64,000 nucleotides of DNA from Galaxea fascicularis (lineage: Eukaryota > Cnidaria > Anthozoa > Scleractinia > Euphylliidae), in NCBI GenBank assembly GCA_948470475.1, contig OX419347.1:18318175-18382174 (forward strand), read 5' to 3'. The position numbers were made by a program, and so were the translations under genes. The notes beneath the pieces were generated by a model. The model was not told where the DNA came from, ran no database searches, and saw nothing but the letters and a program-made list of their open reading frames with translations. Numbering within the stretch: the first letter of the stretch is position 1; each line of letters begins with the position of its first letter. Of this stretch, positions 45,961 to 58,900 are shown in pieces.

Positions 45961-47557
45961 GACAATTCTTGTCTACATACTTATTTAACTTAACCATTTT
46001 CCTTAATAACAGCGTTGTCTACTTTAATTATTAGTTAAAATTGTTTCCTAACAAATCTTCCATTTTTCTTTAAACAATTTCGTTTAATTCGATTTGATAT
46101 ATATATGTTTTTCAGTTTCATATTTAATCATCAAAATTCTTATGAAGTGCCTCAAAGAAGGTAATGTTTCTCTACATCGACAAGTCCACACCATACTTGA
46201 GGACTATTGGTTAGGGGGTGGGGGGGGGGACGTTGATACAGGTATTCAAATACGTTCAACGGCTTAGGTACAATGAGGATGTGAACTGTTTGAAGTTTTC
46301 TAGAGCAGAAGAATCGGTAAATAAAGAAGTGGGGTGGATTGTTCCATTGACATACTGCTCTTGGGTTGAAAGATTGACAGTTGGCGGCAGTGGTTTTTGA
46401 TAGTGGAATGAACCTATCACGGCGAGAGTACTTGGTGTATGTGTCATTAAGGTGTCTGTCTGAGAGAAATGTATGTTTTAGAGTTGAGTTTGTTACAAAA
46501 GATGTCGACTGTCTTCGGTAGACACGTGACTTTGTTGCTGGGGTGTGCAGTCACGAAACGAATCCCGCAGAGATCATCCAAAACGCAACATTTATTTTTC
46601 ATGAAATACATAAACTTAGGCTGATGCAATTCAAATACACAGAGTTAAGTCAAATACTTCTTGATTTTTAACATGCCATATACAAAGTCTTATATTAACG
46701 TCAATTAGTTCTGAGCAAAAATGGTTCCTTTAAATTGTACATCATAACGAATTTTTTTACTTTTTCAACAGTCTTTTCAATAAATAACCTATTACCTTTA
46801 ATTTAGTTTGGCTGGTCAATCACATATGCACAGGGAACCCTCACATCATTAAACATAAATCACGAAGAGGAGTTTGATTCTTTACGGGGAGGCCATTTTG
46901 AATACTTCAGGCACTGTAGACCGAGGGACCGAGTTTGAGCAACTCCAATGGCTCATGGTAGGAGACTGCCCCTAAATAACTCAACTAGGTCGCCACTTGA
47001 AGAAATAGACATAAACGACGAAAAAGTTTACAGAGCTGTTACCCGTGTTTGTCTCAGGATAGACACCAGGGCTCCCTGTGCAAGCTGTTGACCATCCTTC
47101 ATGTGCAGATAGGAGAAGAATGAAGAGTGTGGAGCTTTGAACACGCACTGAGATGCAACATCTTTTTTCCAAGTAAATAACGTGTACACAAATAATTTTA
47201 AATATATGTTTTAAATGTAGTCTCTAATAAGAAAGTAATAAAGAGCATAAAAAAGTGGCACTTTCAGAAATCTTTAACTAAATTAACACGTCTACGTAAC
47301 GGTTCGCCCGAAGAAGAGTATATCGCTAAATCATGGCTATTGGTTGCGAATGTTTGCAAGTTCTAACCTCTTTCACTGCACTAGGTAAAGTAAGATACTC
47401 TGCGTTTGTAAGAGAGACTCTAAAGCATGGCCCGTTTAATGAAAGCAACTGCACAATGTTTTCCAGCAGCGAACTTCCCTTGTCACCAGCCCCCTTCCGC
47501 CCCCTCTCTTAGCCTTTGGAAGATTCCTAAGGATATCCTCTTACGCTACGCTCATAT

Positions 47558-50500
47558 TCATGCCTCCCCCATGATTTTATCAACTTCTTCCCAGTCAATG
47601 TGACTTCTGGTACTTCCTGTGCTTTCTGACATATTTCCAACAGCCTCGTCAACATCAGCCTGAAATCAGTAAAAACAACCGAATTACAGCTCAGAGAGGT
47701 TTTTAAAGTAAGGCAAGATTGGTCTCAAGGTCAAACTTTAAATAACAGGAGGCGGTGGACGCTTTTGATTCTGTGGATGAAATCGTAAAGCGTATCAATT
47801 TCAATGAAAACAAGACGCATTCACTTCGTGCGATGCCGTTTATTGTGACATAGATGGTTATGTTTACTCGTAAAGCTGCTATTTAAAACGCTATTAAATA
47901 AATCGACAGACATGTCATAAAGTTTGTATTTCAGAACTCACCAAAAGTTGAGCAACATCATCCGATGTGCGCAGACTCTGCCCAGTATTCCACGGGCTGA
48001 TGTCAAGACCGAACTCCTGCGGTAAACCGGTGCTTGCAGGCACTGCCGGCTCAACAATGCGGCGGGTCCCGTGGTTGCCGTCCACTTTGAAATGCGATTC
48101 ACCTAGAAAGTCACCATAACAGTAAATAGTGAAACCAGTTATGTATAAATGGAACTTAGGATAGCAGTATGTGTTGGCTCGGACTCAGACCATTTTCGTT
48201 CATTCAGTGTATGTCAAATAACCGGGAATGACGTTATTCACCTTGGGACCCACACTGATACAACTGCAGGCTGAGATTTTACACCATTACAACTTGAAAA
48301 GAAATGACAGAAAGTCTTAAGTCCAAAATTAAGGAACACGACGGCAGACATCTATCTGGCTTCTAACTGGCTGTAAGTAAGGGAGATTAAAATCCACAAA
48401 GTAAGAACCATAGTGCTACATAAAATTATGCCAAACTAGTCGAAATTATCTATCAATGAAGATATGAGCTGGAATCAGCAGATCGATAATTCTTTCTCTA
48501 GTTAACCGACAAACACAATTACCCCTTTTTTCTCTTCCACCAAACATATGGGAGTGCTGGCCTCTTGTCCTGTCGGAATCAGCTCTCTGGGGAAAGATTA
48601 TGCAGTATTGGACGAATGTTCGGCTTAATCGAACCAAAGTAACTACCCTTGAAATCACTAAGGTTTTGGAGGTATTACGGTACTTTGTTAGGGGAGGGGA
48701 AGGACACTATTTTATCCTGGAACATTTGATGAGTATTCCCACGCCCATGCGAGATGTCTTGAAGTGTACCACATGGTTTTGGGTTAAATTTTGAATTTGG
48801 CTGAAACTTTGCCTGTTGATGAGAGGAGTCTACAAATGATGTTTAAATACTTCTAAAACCTCCGTAAACATTATTTCTATTCTTATTTGAGCTGTGTGCA
48901 AGATTTCAGCAAAGTTGAAATTTTGACCAAAACCCAAAGGGGGTACCACATGGTTTTGGGTCAAATTTTGAATTTGGCTGAAACTTTGCCTATTTATGAG
49001 AGGAGTCTAGAAATCATTTGTAAATGCTTGTAAAAACTCCGTAAACATTGCTTGTTTACCATTTACATGAGAAAAGAGGTTGGTCGACGGTTTGTACAAA
49101 TGGTAAGCAAAAATCTCTAATGAAAAATTCTATTCAGGATTGGCGTGTACCATTTGCACAACCCCTTTTAAATAACACGTGACATGCATTAAAATAGGCC
49201 ATTTCCGAGTTTTTTGTCTGCCTCCTCTTCAAAGAGAGTCTAAGTGCGAAGTTTTTGTGATGGTAATTAGTTCTACTTTACATATGAATGAAAACTAATT
49301 TTCATAACAAAAACTTCGCACTTAGACTCGCTTTGAAGAGGAGGCATACATGAACTCGGAAATGGCCTATTGGAGAAAGAAACACGCAAGACAAACCAGC
49401 ATGAAAGTAGATTTGAAAAGATATTCGTCTGACACAAGGTGAAACAATATATTGGATGACAGGGAAATGAGAGGGTAATTTATTACTTGAAGGATCGCGA
49501 GGTGTGAGAAGCTTACCTTAGTGACACTGCGCCAGTCCACATCAGATAACAAGTCCCTTAGTTCCTCATCTCCTTCTAACAAACTTTCAATTCCGTCAAG
49601 CTTCTCTTGGTCCAAAGTAAAGCCGTCGTCATCGTCCTCCAACAAACGATCTATCTCCAGTAACGTTTGACCACCAGGGAGGAGAGGGTCAGTCGGCTGT
49701 GTCCTTCCGTACGTTCGTCCCATTACGTCTACATCTTCAGGCTGCGAGGACAGTCCATATCCAGTGAGACCCCCAGGGGACGTTTTCCGCAGGGCAGCTT
49801 CCCTAGCTTTGAATCGTTTAGCCTGGTTTTTGGTGAAGTTCTGATACGTTTGCGTCGTCACAAACTCGGCGCCAGTAGGAGATTTCGATCGCCAGAAATC
49901 ATCGTTTGGAATCTTCTCCTTTTTAGCAAACTTGTCATCATTTTGGACGATATATTCTTGTTTTAATACCCCTAAACCTTCTATGCCCGTAACAATTGGG
50001 CTACTGGTACGTATAAAGTCATATCGAGGAGTGGTTTGTTTACAGGGTCTCTTCGGAATCTCTTTGTGCAACAACGAACCTACGTGGTATATTCCATCAG
50101 GAACTGGGTAATTATCTCTGGTTGAAGTCTTGGAGTCAGGGAAAGCTGTTTCATTGACGTCCTTTCTTGGCTTGGGCTTCTGCTTTTCTTTTAGTGAACC
50201 TTTGGGTAACTTTTTACGTCTTTCTGCTGTCCTTTTCTTCATGCCTGTGACAGGTTTTGAATAACGTGAGTTGACAGCTGTGCCATAGCGGAGATTTGGC
50301 TGCAAATGCTTTGGCTTGGGAACTGGCTCGGACAGCATCTCGGAGAGAAGATTGGAGGCTGATTCGATTCTCTTCTGTTTGTGCTGATCCTCCGTTTTCC
50401 TGTGTAATATCAAACAGTATCAGACTTTTGTTTTGGAAAAAGACTTAATAGCCCCTTCAATAGTTGAGCCTGAATACCCTCCGCCACGCAAATGAACACA

Positions 50501-53500
50501 TAATACCTGCGCTTAGCATCTCTCTCTTTTTCCCTCAATTTCATCTTTTTCAAACTGTTAGAGTCCTGGAAAATAAGTGGTAATCAATGACAAAAGTTGC
50601 GCTAAACACACGAACCTTCTGTTCTATTCTATGATAATTCTAATGCAAATAGAGCTAAGCAATTCTACGTGATTTTAAATACACTCAAATTGGTGTTGGC
50701 AAAGGCGGAAATGGATGGCGGAATAAGTACCTGCGTAGGGGACATGAAGGGCTGGTGTTCCTGTGCGCGCAGTTCCTCCTGTTGATTTTTCCATTCAGCT
50801 TGCCTTTCTTGACGTTTTTTGTTCATCCATTCCTTCAGTTGCTCCCTAGCTTCGGGGCTGGGATCTCTGTTACGAACAGACAAATACTACTGTCAAATAA
50901 CAAGTTTAAAACGCGTGCATGCGACCACACCTTTCTTGAGTTGACACAGAGAATCGGCAGTTCTTCAGGACAAACAAGTGGAGTACATCTTTGCCCGGCG
51001 CATGCCCGCCTTCCTTGGGGAAAGACACCCTTATAAAGAACACATTTCGGGGAGGAAAGGTTTGACCCGGTGCGCAGATTGACCGTTTTGAGGAGAAATC
51101 TCTGTGAAACAAAATCCATTGGGAACATTTTTTTTCCAGAGAAAGTTGTGGAGACCTCTATTATGCCAGTTGTGGCTTACAGTTGAGTCCAAAGGGTGCT
51201 TCTGGTGAAGTATTTAATACTTACCGAGCTCGCTTCGCTTCTTTATCGTTCAATATCTCTCTCAGCTTGTCTTGCGGTAATGACAAAGATTCTAGTGGGT
51301 CAAAAGCTTTTCCACTCCTGATGTGAAGGGGAACAAAACAATGACAATCAAACAAAGTTTATAAACAGTCGATTAATCAATCCATCCATCCATGTATCTC
51401 ACCCTCCCTCCCTCCCTCAGTCCTTCCTCCCCTCCCTCCTTCCCACCCTTCCTCCCTCCTTCCTCCCCTCCCTCCCTCCTTCCTTCCTTCCGTCACTCCC
51501 TCTCTCTCTCGTTCTCCTTCCCTCCCTCCCTCCCTCCATCCATCCATCCATCCATCCATCCATCAGTCAGTCTATTAATTACAGGAAACATTAGAGCCAC
51601 CCTTAAGAAACGGAAAAAAGAAAACCTACGGATAATAAATGGACAGTGAGGAGAACTGGTAGGTTGACTTGAGGGCCTGAAAGGTTGATACTTGCTCTAG
51701 GACCGCTGTTCAAATACTAGATTCTCCCACTGTAACCGGTATTGAGATACTACTATTCTCTGACTCTGACTGTAACTGGTCTCCTCCCACTGTACCTTTC
51801 TCGCTCGTGTGAAGTGGATGAGTGAACGTCTTCCTGATCAATTGACGTTTTTGCCCCGGTTTCTTCAGACGCCTTCTGTCTTTCTTCTCTTTGTAATTCT
51901 CTCTCTTGATCATCGTCACGTACGCTCCTTTGACTTTTAGTGCTGTCCCTGTCATCTTCTCGCTGGTCGTAACTATTGTGGTTATCTTCTTTGTGAATAG
52001 GGTCTTCAGCATTTACCAACTCTAGATCGTCTGAAATGTCAGTTTGTTTTTTCTCATTGTCATCCCTAACTTCAGCTGCATCATCTTCCGTTTGTTTTTC
52101 GGCAAGGACTCCATCGACATCAACACTGTCTTCCATATCTGACAAAAAAACCGAGAGTAAGAATGGCTCAACCTTTAAATTTTTAAATGTACTTAAAACT
52201 CCAGGATGAAAAAAAAGAAGTAAAAAAGAGTCTTAAAAATTTCACAATTGTTCCCAAAGATTCACTTCTCTGTCATCTGTCCATTTTTTGCTGAAGTTTC
52301 AATTTACTTTACTATCTCCAGAGGCAATGAGATGTCTACAGCCTGACCCTGCGGGGCGTCAGATGATAAATTATGTATATACCTTCCACTCGTCTAGACG
52401 CTGGTGGAATTTTAGGCCCTTTTCTCCACGGTGCCAATTCTCCCCATCCATGGGGTTTACCCTTGCGGGACCCCTGGGAGTCTCTGGAAGACTTGACCTC
52501 AGTGGATGATGGGTTAAGTACTTCGTCAATACTCTGAATTGCAGACAGCAACTGAAAACAAAACAACAGCGGCTTTTATTTATCTATTTAAGTTTCTTCA
52601 ATCTAGAAATTACAAATAGTAAAAGCAACAGGTCAAAAAAACATTTATAACACAAGGTACACAGTCCAATAGATCTTCGAGAGGAGAGGAGAGGAGAGGG
52701 GCACATCTAGAAAGACTAATACTGTGCCTCTTATACATAGTTAACCTACAACTACCTTACAAGTACATTAGCAGTAACTACTAAATCAAAGTATTGGTGA
52801 CAAAGTGCCTTTTTAAACATTTTTTCGTAAGTTTATCCTTTATTGACTGTGGAATATCATTCCAAAAAATCTTGCGATGATTGGTGGACAAAGTCTTCTC
52901 AAGTTTGTTTGAACAAGTATGACAGATAATATCAGCAAAGAAACAGTCACGTCTGCAATTAATTTCACGTGTATCATCATACAATACAGGTGTGGAGGTG
53001 ATGTGGTTAGCAAATCTCATGTGTTTAAGTCTACACTCGAGTTCTGTACCGAGACCACAGGGCAAACAAATACACTATTTTCCTAACGATCAGTTCTGAG
53101 TGAATTGTGGGTAGATCCAGTCCTTTGTGGGGGCAAACGGCCATTTAAAGACGTAATTTAAAATTCTAATTTTGACGGTTTTCCCCCACAAAGGACTGAA
53201 TCTACCCTCAATTCACTTGGAACTGATCGTTAGCAAAATGGTGTATTCACTGTGGAATGAAATCGATCTTGGTGAATATCAACCCGACGGAACCCCTCGC
53301 GCATGTCATAAACTTTTACCAGCCCACAAATCTAAAACTAACAGCAGTTGTCTGAGTAGGAATGTAAAAATATTTCCGGTAGGTGAAGCCCTCTGAATGA
53401 GGTATCATGTGCGAGCGACATCTCACAGTTATCCCTGTTTTTTTGGGTTTGTGTATGACTCTGCGTATCTTTGCTGGATAAGTGTACGATGCAATGGCGT

Positions 53501-55898
53501 CCAATCCCGAGGCAGGAAAATACCCTTCTCGCTACATGCATCATTATAAAAGAAAACTATTGTATAAAGTCAGCAAGACTTACCACTCGAGAGCTCTTGA
53601 ACTCTCGATCCATGTTCTGCGTGATTTCATCCATTGCTTCAATCCGTTCACTAATTTCTTTCATCCTCTCATTCATTGCACGTGCTGATACAGCCCGTGC
53701 ACTGGACTGGGAAGTGGTTGGGAAAGGCCGCGGGTAAAACCTGTGAGTCGAGAAACAAAGGTACCCATTGCCAAAACTAAAATACAAAGAATACGATGGC
53801 ATCGTGAATGTTAGACTCCGCCTTGCAGACTTCTTGCTGTGAGGACGTTTTTTCGCGACATGACGTCACAGACTTAGTTCACATAAGCTATGGAAGTGGC
53901 CTAGTATAAGGGAGTCACTTAAAACGGCGTCATCTAGCGTTAAATAATCACTTAAAAAGGTAGCGTGAAATATAGTTGTGAAATTGAGCGACAAAGTGTC
54001 AAGGGAGGTAAGACTAACCGTTCAATTGGAATGTCTGTAGAATCCATCATTTCCATAGTTACTAGATCACCTCCTTTAAATGCCTGCACCTCTGCTTCCC
54101 GTTTATCAATCGTCTCGTCCTCATCAGATTCATATTTGGGGCTTTCTGGCACTGCTTGATGATAGAAGAAAGCAAAATCTATGAATAATATTCTTATTTT
54201 ACATTTTTTTGTCAGGCATGTCGTGCTCACTATAAAGCCGAACATAGTAAATCACCCTTATACTTAAGAGTCTAACTTTACCCTTCCTTGACGAATCCTC
54301 TGGTTCTACATTAATTCGGCGCTCTTTTTCTCCCTCTTTCCCTTCTTCTTCCTCCATCTCAGCAAACTTCCCATCATCTGAATCAGTCATGGGCGTACTC
54401 TGAATCTCCAGCCACTGCTCATGGTGAATATCTGCCACACTGAGGAACTGCCTCCCCCTGATGTCCACAGGAAAACCAGTAGCCTGGTCAACTGCATCAG
54501 CCCTTGCTGGGGGGACAACTCCAACATCAACTTCACCCTTTCTTCCCCGGGGAAGGGAAGGTTGATCAATAACAGCCTCATTATATTCTAAAACAGGTTC
54601 ATGGGGGTGAACTCTATCCTCTTCGGGTTTGGGCATTTGGAGGTTAAGGAAGATGTCCGGCGGCAGTTTTGGTGCATGGGATATCACGTGATCAGAATCA
54701 GAAGAAGTCTTCTCTGTTTGAACACCAGAGGTAACTAGTACCGGGTCTTTTCTTGATTGAGGCGACCGGGCTAGGGGCTGATCAGTTTGAGAGCTGGAGG
54801 TGACTTTAAAAGTACTGCCTAGTCTCACTCGGTCAGGAAAAAATCCGACGGCTTGAGATGGTTTGTTTTCTGCATCGACTTCCACTCCAACGGTGTTCTG
54901 CTGTCGGACATTTCTCTGTTCTGCTTCTCTGCTGCTGCTAGTACTTTCTGGCCACGCCCTATCATGGTTGTCAGCCCTGCTTCTATAAGCCGCCATCTGT
55001 TGATCAACTTCATGCAGCTTCTTCCCAATCCTCTCCCTTATATGCCGCATGGAGGGCGGTCCAGGTATTATATCCTCAAACCCCTCACTCGGCCTCACCC
55101 GCTTTATCTCTTTATTTGTGTCCCTGTGGTTGTGGACGATTTGCTCCTTAACTTTGCTGTGCGGCATGTGGTCATCTTCTATCAAGCCAAACGCTTCTGG
55201 ACTTCGTTCAATTCGAAAATACTCTTCTTCCTCAGAATCATCCAACACATGGTCCGAAAGCTCTGATAACTCCAAATCGCTTTCGCTCAAGCTAAAACTA
55301 TTTTCCGTAATTGCTTTTCGTCCCGTTTGCGGCTTACTAGGTTTCGATTTTTTTGTGACTGCCTCATTCACTCGACGATGTTTCTCAGGTGCTGCTTGCT
55401 GCACTTCCCTGGCCTTCTTGGGGGGTTGTACCCTCATTATTTTCCCCTGTGAGGATTTCCTGCGGGAGGCCGCTCCTCCTCGTCTGCTTTTGTACAACGG
55501 TGAAGTGGAGCGAGGTCGGCTTTGCTTTTCCAATGCCTCTCTGCGTCTTTGTCTGAAAATAAAAAAGGCATTTTTAGAGAAATCTGTCGCCTGTGTTCAC
55601 AGTGGGGCTCAAACACAGTACCCTCCCAATGTCATGGGTAAAGTTTTTTAAGTTTTTCCATGCTTTAAACTACCCCAGTCGTCAGAAAAAGGATGGAACA
55701 AAAGTAAATTAAAATGAACATTTCGCACCTTTTTAACAACTGAATGATCTTGCTGTTATTCAATAACTGATAACTTGTAACAAGGGTTTGCCCGATTCCT
55801 GTAGCATCCTTCAGTGCATAGACAAAAGCTTTTAAAAACCGTAACTTTTCATTTGCCTCTGAGAATATGGGCACACCTGCCACATTGGCAAATTAGAG

Positions 55899-55969
<71 letters not shown>

Positions 55970-58900
55970 AAGGAAAAGTAACAACGGAACGAGAGCCCAA
56001 ACAAGAACGCACAACCTTACCTATAATTTTAATAGTCGAGCCTTAGAAGTTACGTACCTTGAAGCCGCGTTTCTCATGTTTTCATTCTCTACACCCCTAT
56101 CGGGATCAGGGCGTGATTGTACTTGTCTTGGTTCGTTTTCCACTGGGGGTCGAATGTTCTCTTTTTCGTGCGGGTAGCGTGGGGGCAGTTCATTAAATGG
56201 CGTTAGTTTTTCTCTTATTCTCTTCTCAAAAGCCAGTATTTTCTCCAAAGGAATAAGCTTAGGTGCAGCCTCTTTCTTAGCAGTCTCTAACAGTGGCCAC
56301 GCCTCACGCACCGGGTGTGGGTGTTCATAAAGCCTCATTTTATTCAAGTCAACTCCATTTGAGCGCTCCTGACTTCCGGTCATACGCAGCAACGGCCAGT
56401 TATTGGTTGGTGCTGGAATGCCACCAGGTTCGTTTGATTCACTTGTTTTGGCCCATGTCTCCCTTTTGGGTTGAATTTCTAAGAATTTGATTTTGCTTAA
56501 GTCGGGAACTGTTGGTTGTAATGATCTGTGTTTTGACTCTGGAAAATGCAACAAGGGCGAGTTCCCACTTCGCTTGGGAATTTCAAGGAGCCTCATTTTG
56601 TTCAAGTCAAGTTCTGAAGCTGGATCGGCGACTGGAAACTGAAGGAGCGGTAAGGGTCGAGATGTACTCTTCAATGGTTGATTTTGGTGTTGTGTCGGTG
56701 GCGGCTGTGGGTTGTTTGTAACAGTAGAAAGCTTTATTTGCTGTACAGGAGCCTGTTGCTGATGTTGTAGAAAAGAAAAGAATGATTCCGCTGATTTTGG
56801 TTCCATGCTCGTTTCAGTTTGAATAAAAACAGTTTGAGTAGGTCGAGGAAGCATGTGACCTTGTTCCAGAGGAATTCCAGAATACTGCATTGTCTGCGAG
56901 GCAGGTGATGTCAATCTGTGCTGAACATGATGAGTCACATAACCTTGTTCAGGAGGAATCCCAGAAGCCTGTAGAGTCTGAGAAGCAAGTGACGACAATC
57001 TTTGTTGATCAGTCACGTGACCTACGGGAGGAATCCCAGGATACTGTGGGGTCTGTGAAGCCGCTGATGTCAGTGCTTGTCGATCAGTCTGTGACGCCGT
57101 TTCTGCTTTCGTAGTTTTCTCTGTGTGTGAAGTTAAGTCCGAACCCTGGCTGCTGTCCACGACTGTTGGTATGCAAAGAAGTGGAATACCTGACTGCATG
57201 GTAGATGGTTCGCGACCATCACCTGGCCTGTAAAGACAATGTGATTTGTACGATATTCAGTTGGGGGAAAGAAGCTATATCGATCTGAAAACCACATTAA
57301 GGAGATAACCTAGCCCCTAACCCCAGCCGCCCTCATGTGCCCGGAATCAAGGTTAACTTTAAAGGAGCGAGAGCTTTCAGGTTACCTTGGATGTGGAACA
57401 CATAACGATAAAGATCGGTGAGAATACCAACCACTGGACCGGGCAATACACTACATAAAGTGGCTCAAAAGGAAACGAAAATCCAACCTGACGACAAGCA
57501 GTAGCTCCATTTGCCCTTGTGGCACCACTGCCTCTGTGGCTGAGGACTGGCTCTTTTCACTCGTTTCTATTGGCTTTCTCGGTCTGGAATCACTAGCGAC
57601 GACACTAGCACCGTCTGTGACTTCAATGTGATCAGCCAAGTCAGCAGTGGCAATGGTCTTTTCTACTGGCGGCTTGTTTTTTATTTTACCTTGGCGTGCG
57701 GGAGCCGTCCTTATCGTGGTTTGAGAGCTTGTTTTAAGTTTTCTCTGTGCTGTCTCTACGGACTGTTGAGCTGTTAGTGTTGTAAAAAACAAAATTTACG
57801 AACTCAGTCAATATGACATAACAACATCATCTACTAAGAGATATTTCCATTAAATTTGAATAAGTTTATCACATGCGCACTCTATCTTAAAAATATGGTT
57901 CAAATACGGATAAAAATAATAATAGTATCAAAACGTTTAGATCAGGATTCGCTTTGAAGAGGAAAGTAAATAATCATAATAATTATAATAACAATCGTCG
58001 TCATTATCATCATCATCATATGAATTCGGATATGGCCTATTAACAAAGTGCAGCGAGTAAAATCATTTCTTGATGTCCAAAAATATTAACAAATCACTGG
58101 TATAATTTGCGTAACCTTCGGTCACTGAATTCGGAGGACTTTGTGACAGAAGAAACAGCCATCGCTAAATGTAAACCACAAATAAACAACGTACCACCCC
58201 GATGTTGTTTCCGCCAGTCAGATGCATCGCCTTCTGATCCGCTCGTTATTCTCGTTTTCTCTTCATCTGATACCTCTCCCACTTTTGTTCCCCTTCGTTT
58301 TGTTTTCTTTGTGTGTTTAGTTTTTGCTGGGGTAGAGGTTACGACTGGTTTGACAAGCGATGGTAACTCTGTTGGGAGAGATAAACACCACCATCACTGT
58401 CGTCATCGTCATTGCCATCATCACTATCATCATTATCGTCATCGCCACCACAACCACCACAACGATCACCATCATCATAACCCCCATCATCACCATCAGC
58501 ATCATCGTCATAAAAGAGGTCACGCAACACCTCTTCAGGAAAAAATGGTGAAATACAAACGAAAACGTGCGACTAAAGATAATCGGTGACAGACATGTGA
58601 ATAGACTCAGTTTACCTGGGTCAGAGTGGTAAGTTGTTCGGCTTCTCTCAGCTCCTCGCAGTTGGTGTCGTTTTTTCAATGCGCCACTAAAATCCTTCTC
58701 CTCATCTGTTGTGGGACTCTGTATCACAATATTTGGAATGTTTGGTTCACTGTTGGACTTGGGAATACGATCAAGCTGTTGGGTGATTCTGAGATCCTTG
58801 CGGAGCGGTCTTGTAAACGGGATATAGTCAGGCTGAGCTCCTACTGGAGTGCAACTTCTTGACTCTGCTACACCATATGCCAAGGCCCTTGCATCGTCTT

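Larger units (their letters stand above)
45258..47557. other. 3' flank of two converging genes, with repeats
   Basis: No further coding exon recognised. The stretch holds a hairpin repeat (about 45,449-45,532), a foldback element (45,780-45,960) and a poly-G run near 46,220. The 3' untranslated sequences of the cytokine-like exon (plus) and CPLANE1-like gene (minus) should end within it; TTTATT at about 46,589 is a possible minus-strand poly(A) signal. Confidence 0.45.

Noticed and set aside
51377..51649. Pro/Ser-rich and Gly/Glu-rich frames
   Set aside because: Pure CCCT/CCTT/CATC microsatellite in an intron.
58317..58615. Continuation of the 603-codon CPLANE1 frame through the CAT repeat
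   Set aside because: A good donor at 58,616 and a phase-matching acceptor at 58,368 show this part is intron.
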